Positions 1 to 6,141 of a stretch of DNA of 7,021 nucleotides are shown piece by piece. Source of the DNA: Acidobacteriota bacterium. GTDB lineage: Bacteria; Acidobacteriota; Terriglobia; UBA7540. The stretch covers positions 1 to 7,021 of the forward strand of contig JAJYNF010000278.1 in NCBI GenBank assembly GCA_021786455.1, given 5' to 3'. Position 1 is the first letter of the stretch. Every line of letters begins with the position of its first letter. Position numbers and translations under genes: made by a program. A model generated the notes under the pieces. It searched no databases, was not told the DNA's origin, and saw only the letters and a program-made list of their open reading frames with translations.

Positions 1-87
1 AAAACAGCCCACGGGAAGCGGGCGGCGGACCAGAGTTCGGCACGCTCCCTGCTCGCCAGTGGCCGCGGGCGGATTGGCTCTGAACGG

Positions 88-1620
88 ATGGCAAGTCAGT
101 TTTTCCAGACCAAGAGCATTGACCAACTGATCGCCGACGCGGACCAGCCGGAGCGACGGCTCAAGAAGACGCTCGGCTGGGTCAGCCTGACCGCGCTCGG
201 CATTGGCGCAATTATCGGGAGCGGCATTTTTATCCTGACGGGCACCGCGGCGGCGGGGGAAGTGGAGCGCTATCCCTCGATTCTCCAGGCGCCGCTGCTG
301 AGCGTGTTGCTGCATGGTCGCCACGCCATCGGAATGAACGGCCGTCCGGGCGCGGGGCCGGGGATCGCGCTATCTTTCTTGATGGTGGCCGGCATCTGCG
401 CCCTAGCGGGGCTTTGTTACGCTGAGCTCGCCTCGATGATTCCCATCGCGGGCAGCGCCTACACTTACACTTACGCGACGCTCGGCGAATTCATCGCCTG
501 GATTATCGGCTGGGACTTGATCCTTGAATACGCCGTCTCTAACATGGCGGTGGCCGTCGGATTTTCCGCGTATGTTAACAATCTTCTTGGAACCTTTGGC
601 ATTCACTTGCCAACGTACCTCAGTTCGCCCGCTTATAGGCCAGCCCGCGGGTGGGAGCCTCACTTCAACCTGCTCGGCTTTTTGATTGTAATGTTATTGA
701 CCGTGCTTCTGGTGCGGGGCATCCGTGAATCCGCCAGCGCCAACAACGCGATGGTCGGAATCAAACTGCTGGCTATCCTTGTGTTTTGCATCGCGGCCAG
801 CCATTACGTGCATCCCTCGAACTGGAAACCTTTCTTGCCGAACGGTTTTCAGGGTGTGCTGACCGGCGGCGCCATTGTCTTTTTCACGTACATCGGTTTT
901 GATTCAGTCTCTACGGCGGCGGAAGAATGCAAGGACCCAAAGCGAGACCTGCCGCTGGGCATTCTTTGCTCGCTGGCGGTGTGCGCGGTGCTATACGTCG
1001 CGGTGGCCGTTGTGCTGACGGGCATCGAGCGCTGGAACACTTTGGATAATGCCGCGCCCGTGGCCAACGCGCTCGAGGCGATTGGCCTGAAAATGACCGA
1101 CCGATGGGTCACCGTGGGCGCGTTGATGGGCATGGTTTCCTCCATCCTGGTCTTTCAGATTGGCCAAGCCCGCGTTTGGTTCGCCATGGCGCGCGACGGT
1201 TTGCTCCCTAAAGCCTTCGCGCGCGTCCACCCCAAGTTTCGTACCCCGGACATTGCCACGTGGACGGCGGGTTTATTCGTTGCGATTCCGGCCGGCATCT
1301 TCGATATCGGCACGCTCGCTGACCTCACGAATATCGGAACCTTGTTTGCCTTCATTTTGGTGTCCGTAGCGGTCGTGGTTTTGCGGAAAAAACAGCCGGA
1401 GCGTCCGCGCGGCTTTCGCGTGCCCTTCTCTCCCTGGATTCCCATCGCCTCGGTCGCTTTTTGTCTGCTGCTGATGGCCAGCTTAACGGTTGAAAATTGG
1501 CTGCGATTTGTGATTTGGCTGGTTATCGGGCAGGTCATCTATTTTTCATACAGCCGTCATCACAGCCAATTCGCGCCCTCCAATCGGAGGGTTGCTAACG
1601 GCGCGTCGGCCAAAAAATGA
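88..1620 (+). CDS. APC-superfamily amino acid permease (cationic amino acid transporter-like)
   Basis: A 510-residue inner-membrane protein that probably imports amino acids by cation-coupled symport or exchange. Seen: about twelve hydrophobic helices (roughly 30-54, 92-115, 132-162, 194-211, 222-239, 255-277, 288-311, 338-360, 390-406, 409-432, 448-467, 470-489). The APC signature GIGAIIGSGIF at 38-48 is the unwound, substrate-binding part of TM1. YAELASMIPIAGSAYTY (111-127), FFTYIGFDSVSTAAEE (265-280) and ARDGLLP (368-374) are typical of the YfnA/CAT branch. Substrate cannot be read from the sequence; cationic or broad amino acids are a guess. Odd: about 33 extra residues (57-89) lie between TM1 and TM2, on the periplasmic side. 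The start at 88 gives the N-terminus expected for this branch (charged residues, then KKTLG before TM1), but no strong Shine-Dalgarno is visible; GGCGGA near 68-73 is distant. The 87 bases upstream show no other gene. Confidence 0.93.
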   Translation: MASQFFQTKSIDQLIADADQPERRLKKTLGWVSLTALGIGAIIGSGIFILTGTAAAGEVERYPSILQAPLLSVLLHGRHAIGMNGRPGAGPGIALSFLMVAGICALAGLCYAELASMIPIAGSAYTYTYATLGEFIAWIIGWDLILEYAVSNMAVAVGFSAYVNNLLGTFGIHLPTYLSSPAYRPARGWEPHFNLLGFLIVMLLTVLLVRGIRESASANNAMVGIKLLAILVFCIAASHYVHPSNWKPFLPNGFQGVLTGGAIVFFTYIGFDSVSTAAEECKDPKRDLPLGILCSLAVCAVLYVAVAVVLTGIERWNTLDNAAPVANALEAIGLKMTDRWVTVGALMGMVSSILVFQIGQARVWFAMARDGLLPKAFARVHPKFRTPDIATWTAGLFVAIPAGIFDIGTLADLTNIGTLFAFILVSVAVVVLRKKQPERPRGFRVPFSPWIPIASVAFCLLLMASLTVENWLRFVIWLVIGQVIYFSYSRHHSQFAPSNRRVANGASAKK

Positions 1621-1670
1621 AAGGGCCTCAAAGCGATGGCGGTTAGGGTAGAATCCGGAGTGGGAACTGC

Positions 1671-1677
1671 AGGAAAG
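1671..1677 (+). promoter_or_regulatory. Shine-Dalgarno AGGAAAG deciding the start of the PLC-like gene
   Basis: AGGAAAG lies 6 bases (9 from the AGGA core) before the ATG at 1684. The in-frame ATG at 1636 has no comparable site and would add 16 residues ahead of the signal peptide. The start at 1684 is therefore preferred. Confidence 0.6.
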
Positions 1678-1683
1678 AGCAAA

Positions 1684-2562
1684 ATGAACTTGCCTTCGGG
1701 AATCGAGCGGCGCCCGGTTCGACCCCCACGTCACGGCGGCATTGCTGCGGTGATACTTCTGATAAGCCTGTTCGGCGCGCCACGCGGACTGTGGGCATGG
1801 GGCAGCGGAGCCAACCGCCTGGCCGTCCGCTGGGCCGTGGACACGCTTCCCGCTCCGGTGCGGGCTTATTTCAACGCCAATCGCGGCTACCTTCTCGAAC
1901 ACGTCAACGACCCGAATTTGTGGATGAAGAAAGACCGCTACGAGCGGATGCGGCATTACATTTTTCTGGACAAATACGGCTTGTTTCCTTATACCGATCT
2001 TCCCCATTCCTACCAAAGCGCAGTGAAAAAATACGGTTCCGGCAAAATCAAAGCCAATGGAGTGTTGCCCTGGCAAATCGGTGAATACAGCCTGAAACTG
2101 ACCCAGGCGCTAAAAGGCAGCCAGTGGGATGAGGCTCGAGAGGACGCCGCGGCGCTCGCCTATTACGTGGCGGACGCTCACGACCCCCTCCACACCACGC
2201 AGAATTACGACGGGCAATTGACAGACCAGGCCGGTCTGGCGGAACGGTTCGGCACGCAATTGTTCGACCGCTATTCGCACTTCTTCATTTTCCGGCCAGC
2301 GGACGCGGTCAAGATTCAGGACCCCACCGAACACGCATTTCAAATGGTGCTGGAGTCCCATACTTGGGTAGATCAAATTATTCTCGCCGACCGCACCGCG
2401 CTCGACAGTCTTCCGGGATACAACGACGACTACTACGACCGCTTCTACTCCATTGTTGGGTCCACGGTCATGCGCGAGATCAGCTCTGCCGCCCACGATA
2501 TCGGTTCCTACTGGTACACGGCGTGGCTGAACGCCGGCCAACCTACGTTCCCTGCGCATTAG
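1684..2562 (+). CDS. Exported zinc-dependent phospholipase C / S1-P1 nuclease-fold protein, probable pseudoenzyme
   Basis: 292 residues from the preferred start. Residues 1-38 look like a signal peptide (basic start, hydrophobic core near 20-30, possible cleavage LWA before W39), leaving an N-terminal Trp as in Bacillus PLC. By eye alignment to that family, retained landmarks are W39, D76 (NDPNLW), H91 (RHYIFLD), D164 and H170 (VADAHDPLH). Several zinc ligands are replaced: the His of the usual WGxxGHR is N44; His118 of PLC is Y160 (YYVAD instead of HYxxD); His142 and Glu146 (GFHSKYE in PLC) are A186 and G190 (GLAERFG). Each of the three zinc sites thus loses a ligand, so hydrolytic activity is doubtful; a binding or structural role is inference. 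An active enzyme of this family would cleave phospholipids or single-stranded nucleic acid outside the cytoplasm. It lies 63 bases after the permease and 74 before the deaminase. Family assignment is good; function is unknown. Confidence 0.85.
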   Translation: MNLPSGIERRPVRPPRHGGIAAVILLISLFGAPRGLWAWGSGANRLAVRWAVDTLPAPVRAYFNANRGYLLEHVNDPNLWMKKDRYERMRHYIFLDKYGLFPYTDLPHSYQSAVKKYGSGKIKANGVLPWQIGEYSLKLTQALKGSQWDEAREDAAALAYYVADAHDPLHTTQNYDGQLTDQAGLAERFGTQLFDRYSHFFIFRPADAVKIQDPTEHAFQMVLESHTWVDQIILADRTALDSLPGYNDDYYDRFYSIVGSTVMREISSAAHDIGSYWYTAWLNAGQPTFPAH

Positions 2563-2563
2563 C

Positions 2564-2597
2564 CTGAGCGGACCGCGGTGGGGCCGCCGCCACTCAG
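2564..2597 (+). repeat. GC-rich imperfect hairpin between the PLC-like and deaminase genes
   Basis: CTGAG (2564-2568) pairs with CTCAG (2593-2597), and GCGG (2575-2578) pairs with CCGC (2584-2587) around a TGGGG loop. The arms are interrupted by a mismatch and an internal loop. It starts two bases after the stop codon at 2562. No T-run follows, so it is not a canonical terminator; it could slow or protect transcript ends, or be chance in GC-rich DNA. Confidence 0.25.
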
Positions 2598-2636
2598 CGG
2601 GCATGAGTAACCGGCCTCTCGGAGACTCCCCCGTCA

Positions 2637-3743
2637 ATGCCAATTCCGATGAGCGCAACCCGATCTGCTCTCGAATCCTTCATCCATGCCATGCCCAAGG
2701 TTGAATTGCACATTCATTTGGAAGGCAGCGTTTCGGCAGCGACGTTGCGGGAGCTCGCCCGCGCCAAGGGGCACTTGGACCCGGACGTCGCGCAATGGAT
2801 TTCAGCCCGCGAGGCCGGCGGTTACCGCTACGCGACGTTTATGGAGTTCATCGAGGCGTTCAAATTCGTCGCTCTGATGCTGAAGACTCCGGCGGACTAC
2901 GCGCTGGCTACCACACGGCTGATGGAGCAGTTCGCCCGAGAGAACGTGCGCTACGCGGAGGTGACGCTTTCGGCCGGCGTCATCTTGTGGAAGGGGCAAC
3001 CACTCGAAGCTGTGGTCGAAGCCGTGCTCGAAGCCGCTCAATCGGCCGAGCGGCGGCTCGGCGTGCAGGTAAACTGGATTTTCGACGCGGTTCGCCAGTT
3101 CGGACCCGAGCCTGCCCGCCAAGTAGCGGAGTGGGCCGGACGCTACCGCGACCAAGGGGTGGTGGCGTTTGGAATTGGCGGCGATGAAGTCCGTGGCCCG
3201 GTCGAGCTTTTTGCCGCGGTGTTCCGTCGGGCGCGAGAACTCGGGCTGCGCGCGGTTGCCCACGCCGGAGAAACCGCTGGTCCCGACAGCGTTCGGCGCG
3301 CGGTGGAAATGCTGGGGGCTGAGCGCATCGGCCACGGCCTCGCCGCCGCGCAGGACTCCACCGTCCTGGCCCTGTTACGCGATCGCGCCATCCCGCTTGA
3401 GGTCTGCCTGACCAGCAACGTGGCGACCGGCCGGCTCAAACGAATTGAGGACCATCCTCTGCGCCGGCTGATGACCGAAGGTTTGACCGTCTCCCTGAAC
3501 TCCGATGACCCCGGGCTGTTCGCCACCAGCCTGGAAGAGGAATTCCGCCGGGCGCGCGTGGCTTTTTCCCTTTCCCCCGGCGAGTTGATTTTGTTATCTC
3601 AAAACGCCGCTCGCTCCGCCTTTCTGCCTCGTGACGCGCGCGAGCGGCTGTGCGCGGAGATCACCCAAACATGCCAATCGCCTAATCGGAGCGGCCGGCT
3701 GGACGCAGCTCCGCTTGCCGGCCTCGACCATTCAAATTCTTAA
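2637..3743 (+). CDS. add: Adenosine deaminase family protein
   Basis: A 368-residue cytosolic metal-dependent deaminase of the ADA (TIM-barrel amidohydrolase) family, expected to hydrolyse adenosine or deoxyadenosine to inosine plus ammonia. All catalytic landmarks are present: H25 and H27 in ELHIHLEGS (metal ligands), GGDE at 181-184 (substrate pocket), H209 and E212 in HAGE (metal ligand and proton donor), H233 in ERIGHG, and D290/D291 in SLNSDDP (metal ligand and substrate contact). CLTSN (257-261) is as in E. coli Add. Length suits the family, but the last 20-25 residues (after about EITQT) look like a non-conserved extension that overlaps the convergent gene. The start at 2637 has a weak GGAG at 2621-2624; ATG 2649 is an alternative with no better site. 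Some ADA-family enzymes act on 6-aminodeoxyfutalosine in menaquinone synthesis, and I cannot exclude that substrate. Family certainty is high, substrate moderate. Confidence 0.93.
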   Translation: MPIPMSATRSALESFIHAMPKVELHIHLEGSVSAATLRELARAKGHLDPDVAQWISAREAGGYRYATFMEFIEAFKFVALMLKTPADYALATTRLMEQFARENVRYAEVTLSAGVILWKGQPLEAVVEAVLEAAQSAERRLGVQVNWIFDAVRQFGPEPARQVAEWAGRYRDQGVVAFGIGGDEVRGPVELFAAVFRRARELGLRAVAHAGETAGPDSVRRAVEMLGAERIGHGLAAAQDSTVLALLRDRAIPLEVCLTSNVATGRLKRIEDHPLRRLMTEGLTVSLNSDDPGLFATSLEEEFRRARVAFSLSPGELILLSQNAARSAFLPRDARERLCAEITQTCQSPNRSGRLDAAPLAGLDHSNS

Positions 3744-4734
3744 AGGTAAAACGGTCTTGAACGCTGTTGAACGCTTTGCCATCTACTTCGATATAAGGAT
3801 AAACGAAGAAGTTGATGGGCGGCCCAGCCTGTCTGGGAACCAGCGTAATGTCGCGCCCGGCGGAAAAGCGCACGCGATTCGCATCCACGGTCCCGAAGTA
3901 ATAGCGGTATAGCTTCTTGTCCAGCCACGCCTCGGAGATGTCCACCGGAACCCATCCGGCATGTGGAACGTAGAACTCAGCCCAACAGTGATATCCAGGA
4001 ATCACGCCGCGGGAGGCATTCGGCGGCAGTGGAAAGCCGATGACAAAGCGGGCCGGAACCTTTCGGTTGCGCAAGATGCCGATAAAGGCGGAATGGAAAT
4101 CGGTGCAATTGCCGTGTTTGGCGTTGCAGGCCCAAACCGCGTCGCCGCGGCCCCAACCCGTTCCCGATTTATCGTACCGCATCGTGTCAAAAAGATAGGT
4201 GTAAGCGGCGTGGGCAATACGCACGGGACCTTGCTCCCCTCGGGTCACCTGGTCAGCGATGGCTTGCATTTGCCCGCCAATCGGAATCATACGGTTGGGA
4301 CCGAGATAAAGCCGGAGCGGGGCCAAGAGAGGTTCAGGGTCGCCGTTATAGCGGAGCAGTTGGCGATACGAGCCTTTGGAGTATTGCCAGCGGGTGACAT
4401 GATACGTAATCGTGAATTCTGCGTCCGGCGAGCGCGGGTCGTGGACTTCCGCGTAAAGCATTCGGTCTCCGTACACCGGCTCACGGGTGATGCGAGACGG
4501 AGTGGAGCCGGAAATTTTCACGATTCTCACCCGCTGATGCCGGTTGGAGCTGGCCACTGGAATCCAAATTCGAACCTCATGCGCGCCCACGGGAAGATGG
4601 CTCACCTGGACGTGATATGTGAATTCAAAGCTTCTTTCGAGCAGGAACGGATTCGAGATATGGGTGGCCGGCCCCGCGAAAAGGCCCACGCCGCAGACGA
4701 AGACGAGACCGACGGAAAACGTGATACTCTTCAT
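3682..4734 (-). CDS. Exported transglutaminase-like (papain-fold) domain protein
   Basis: 350 residues. Residues 1-20 form a short signal peptide (basic MK, hydrophobic core, likely cleavage near FAG), so the protein is probably periplasmic. Residues about 34-115 look like a beta-rich N-terminal domain (FEFTYHVQV, HEVRIWIPV, AEFTITYHVT). The transglutaminase-like core follows with an intact Cys-His-Asp triad: C210 in HGNCTDFHSAF, H249 in GYHCWAEFY and D265 in WVPVDISEA. Bacterial members act as proteases, peptidases or amide-bond enzymes; the substrate here is unknown. A strong AGGAGG lies 5 bases before the ATG, supporting this start. The C-terminal 20 residues overlap the end of the convergent deaminase gene. 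The nearest co-oriented upstream gene is the OmpA lipoprotein, 570 bases away, so an independent promoter is likely. There is no lipobox at C14 (preceded by VFV). Confidence 0.9.
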   Translation of the reverse strand: MKSITFSVGLVFVCGVGLFAGPATHISNPFLLERSFEFTYHVQVSHLPVGAHEVRIWIPVASSNRHQRVRIVKISGSTPSRITREPVYGDRMLYAEVHDPRSPDAEFTITYHVTRWQYSKGSYRQLLRYNGDPEPLLAPLRLYLGPNRMIPIGGQMQAIADQVTRGEQGPVRIAHAAYTYLFDTMRYDKSGTGWGRGDAVWACNAKHGNCTDFHSAFIGILRNRKVPARFVIGFPLPPNASRGVIPGYHCWAEFYVPHAGWVPVDISEAWLDKKLYRYYFGTVDANRVRFSAGRDITLVPRQAGPPINFFVYPYIEVDGKAFNSVQDRFTFKNLNGRGRQAELRPAGRSD

Positions 4735-4737
4735 TTT

Positions 4738-4745
4738 CTCCTCCT
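4738..4745 (-). promoter_or_regulatory. Strong Shine-Dalgarno AGGAGGAG of the transglutaminase-like gene
   Basis: Read on the minus strand, AGGAGGAG is followed by AAA and the ATG at 4734. This near-perfect ribosome binding site fixes the start and suggests efficient translation. Confidence 0.8.
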
Positions 4746-4776
4746 GAGAAGTGACGTGAGATTTGTTAAGGGGTTA

Positions 4777-4858
4777 GGCTTAATCGCTCCGCGATTGCGC
4801 GGCTTATGTTCAGGTGAAGCCGGAAGGAAGGTCCCGCGAGTAGGTGGCTGAATCGCTC
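4777..4858. promoter_or_regulatory. Possible operator: AATCGC palindrome plus 13-base near-repeat
   Basis: GGCTTAATCGCTC (4777-4789) recurs as GGCTGAATCGCTC (4846-4858), 12 of 13 bases identical, starts 69 bases apart. The first copy runs into a perfect palindrome, AATCGC-TCC-GCGATT (4782-4796). Both lie 40-125 bases upstream of the transglutaminase-like start, where a regulator could bind. No clear -35/-10 pair was found with them, so the regulatory role is inference. Confidence 0.3.
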
Positions 4859-4920
4859 ATCTGACGAGCCAAACGCGGATTATAGGCTCGCTCGCCGGGT
4901 CGTGTCCACCTAATTGGCTC

Positions 4921-5033
4921 GGTGGTAGTGTCTCAGTTTGAATCGTGGCACGGGCGTTCTCGCCCGTGAGGCGCTCGACGGGCACGGCCAGGATGACCGT
5001 GCCACGCGCTGGAATCTAAATTAGGACACCACC
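4921..5033. mobile_element. MITE-like non-autonomous palindromic element with 5-base target duplication
   Basis: The 113-base element starts GGTGGTAGTGTC and ends GGACACCACC. Read inward, the two ends align for about 24 bases with small gaps (GTGTC, then TCAGTTT/CTAATTT, then GAATC/GATTC), then perfectly over GTGGCACGG (4945-4953 and 4997-5005). Inside are two further hairpins: CACGGGCG-ttct-CGCCCGTG (4949-4968) and GGCACGG (4981-4987) with CCGTGCC (4997-5003). GGCTC sits immediately left (4916-4920) and immediately right (5034-5038), a perfect candidate target-site duplication. There is no coding capacity, so transposition would rely on a transposase elsewhere; the IS family is not recognised. 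A REP-like repeat is the alternative, but the duplication favours transposition. Confidence 0.65.
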
Positions 5034-5039
5034 GGCTCG

Positions 5040-5129
5040 GCTGATGGCGGGAAGGTTTGGGTCGAAAGACTTTTATCGAACGGCTCACGCTGTGGCGAGG
5101 CCAGCGGCGCAATTTTTCACAGTGCGACC
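5040..5129 (+). pseudogene. Possible relic of a histidine kinase C-terminus
   Basis: In the plus frame starting at 5040 the translation reads ADGGKVWVE (5040-5066) and, after about 13 residues, SGAIFHSAT (5103-5129). Sensor histidine kinases end with a G2 box of the form HGGxxWVES followed by GxGxxFxFT, so both halves and their order resemble that ending, with too long a spacer. Nothing to the left, beyond the mobile element, continues the match: the frame is closed by TAG at 5022. It has no start and no domain upstream. It may be a chance match in an otherwise empty gap. Confidence 0.2.
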
Positions 5130-5304
5130 GTTCAAAATCGGGCTCAGGCGATGGAGGCCAGAGAAACAACCGCGATTTCCGAGCGCCAAAAACGGCTGGT
5201 CACCGCTTCCCTGCTCCCAAGGATTTTGTCGCTTGCCGTGGGCGCCTGGCGCAAGCGTGCCCCCCTCCGTCTGCCGACCAAGGGGCACGGTTGCTCTATC
5301 GCGA

Positions 5305-6057
5305 CTATCGCATATCGGCTGGGCTTGAGCTGGACGCCGAGGTGTTGGCCGAAGCCGATTCCTGGCCGGGAATCTGTGGAACCATGACGGTGACCGTCAC
5401 GCGGCGGTTCAGCTCCCGGCCGCGCAGCGTTCGATTGGAGTGAGCTGGAGCGTCTTCGCCATATCCCATCCGATAGATTTTCACCAGCGGAATATTACCT
5501 CGCAGCGTGACGTATCGAACCACGGCATCGGCCCGCCGCTTGCTCAGCATCAAGTTATATTGCTTCGTTCCCGTTGTATCCGTGAAGCCCTGGACCTGCA
5601 GCACATAGTGCTTCAGGGATCTGACCTGTTGCACTAAGGCATCCAGCTTTTGCCTGTCGCTGGAGGTCAGGGTGGACTTATTGAAACCGAACAGGACGGT
5701 GACTTTCCCGCTGGGGGCGTAGTTGTCTATGTTCTCAGCCACTTCGGTGGCCTGCCGGGCTTTTGAGAGCCCCTTCTCGGCGGTTTGGTTGGCTGTCCAA
5801 GCGTGCTGGTCAGCCGTCTGCGCAGCTTCGTTGGCTTTGTCAGCCTGGTTCTCAGCTTCCGCGATCCCAGTCTCCGAGCGCCGGTCCACCGCCTTGATCC
5901 TCCGCGCATTCCGGGCGCTTTTCCGATTCAAGACGTGGATTCCTGCTTCCAGCGGAGCCATTGAGTTACGGACAAATTTCTTGGTGGCGCAGCCTGCTGT
6001 AGTGAGCGCGAGGGCTGCGACTAAAATTCCGGCGGATTTCATCTCTAGGCGGGGCAT
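5305..6057 (-). CDS. OmpA-family peptidoglycan-binding lipoprotein with coiled-coil linker
   Basis: 250 residues. The N-terminus is a lipoprotein signal (hydrophobic 10-20, then TTAGC with C23 as the likely lipidated Cys; position -3 is Thr rather than the usual Leu). Residues about 40-110 are Ala/Gln/Glu/Lys rich and heptad-like (AEAENQADKANEAAQTAD), probably a helical coiled coil. Residues 118-227 form an OmpA C-terminal domain: VLFGFNKSTLTSSD, then GFTDTTGTKQYNLMLSKRRA with D160 and R175, the pair that holds diaminopimelate in this family. The tail is Ser/Ala rich and probably disordered. The role inferred is outer-membrane tethering to peptidoglycan, similar to Pal/Lpp. The start at 6057 has GGAGGA 5 bases before the ATG. 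ATG 6042 is in frame but less well supported. No Tol-Pal genes are nearby. It is separated by 319 bases from the upstream ThiF gene, so it is probably transcribed on its own. Confidence 0.92.
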   Translation of the reverse strand: MPRLEMKSAGILVAALALTTAGCATKKFVRNSMAPLEAGIHVLNRKSARNARRIKAVDRRSETGIAEAENQADKANEAAQTADQHAWTANQTAEKGLSKARQATEVAENIDNYAPSGKVTVLFGFNKSTLTSSDRQKLDALVQQVRSLKHYVLQVQGFTDTTGTKQYNLMLSKRRADAVVRYVTLRGNIPLVKIYRMGYGEDAPAHSNRTLRGRELNRRVTVTVMVPQIPGQESASANTSASSSSPADMR

Positions 6058-6062
6058 GTTGA

Positions 6063-6068
6063 TCCTCC
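6063..6068 (-). promoter_or_regulatory. Shine-Dalgarno GGAGGA of the OmpA lipoprotein gene
   Basis: On the minus strand GGAGGA is followed by TCAAC and the ATG at 6057. The spacing of 5 bases supports this start over the in-frame ATG at 6042. Confidence 0.75.
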
Positions 6069-6103
6069 GTTAAACCGAAGCTCTGTGTCACCCTCCACGC
6101 AAC

Positions 6104-6133
6104 ATTCTTGGCTTACCGCACGTGAAATGCCAA
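6104..6133 (-). promoter_or_regulatory. Weak candidate sigma-70 promoter for the OmpA lipoprotein gene
   Basis: On the minus strand TTGGCA (6133-6128, five of six consensus bases) is followed after 18 bases by AAGAAT (6109-6104, four of six). This would give a leader of about 40 bases. The match is weak and the host consensus is unknown. Confidence 0.2.
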
Positions 6134-6141
6134 AGGGGTGA

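Larger units (their letters stand above)
4735..5304. other. 570-base intergenic region between two minus-strand genes
   Basis: No intact gene is supported here. It contains the leader of the transglutaminase-like gene with a palindrome and a near-repeat (4777-4858), a MITE-like element (4921-5033), and about 270 bases up to the OmpA stop codon in which one plus-strand frame shows a possible histidine kinase scrap. CGCTTGC (5230-5236) and GCAAGCG (5251-5257) could form a hairpin downstream of the OmpA gene, but no T-run accompanies it, so I do not call a terminator. Confidence 0.7.

Noticed and set aside
1546..2076. Minus-strand open frame of 176 codons
   Set aside because: It spans the end of the permease and the start of the PLC-like gene on the opposite strand and shows no domain or ribosome site.
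88..3743. Permease, PLC-like protein and deaminase as a nucleic acid scavenging operon
   Set aside because: The PLC/nuclease-like protein lacks key metal ligands and the permease is of an amino acid family, so the spacing alone does not support a joint pathway.
3961..4851. Long plus-strand open frame (296 codons)
   Set aside because: It lies antisense to the transglutaminase-like gene, which has an intact catalytic triad, signal peptide and strong ribosome site. The antisense product has no recognisable domain.
4949..4968. Rho-independent terminator for the OmpA gene
   Set aside because: The CACGGGCG/CGCCCGTG stem is strong, but neither side has a T-run, and it is part of the mobile element about 340 bases past the OmpA stop codon.
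4945..5005. CRISPR or tandem repeat array
   Set aside because: The repeated GTGGCACGG units are inverted arms of one palindromic element, not regularly spaced direct repeats.
5044..5443. Three overlapping plus-strand open frames across the end of the OmpA gene
   Set aside because: Their 3' parts are antisense to the OmpA lipoprotein. None has a good ribosome site or recognisable protein character, apart from the possible kinase scrap reported separately.
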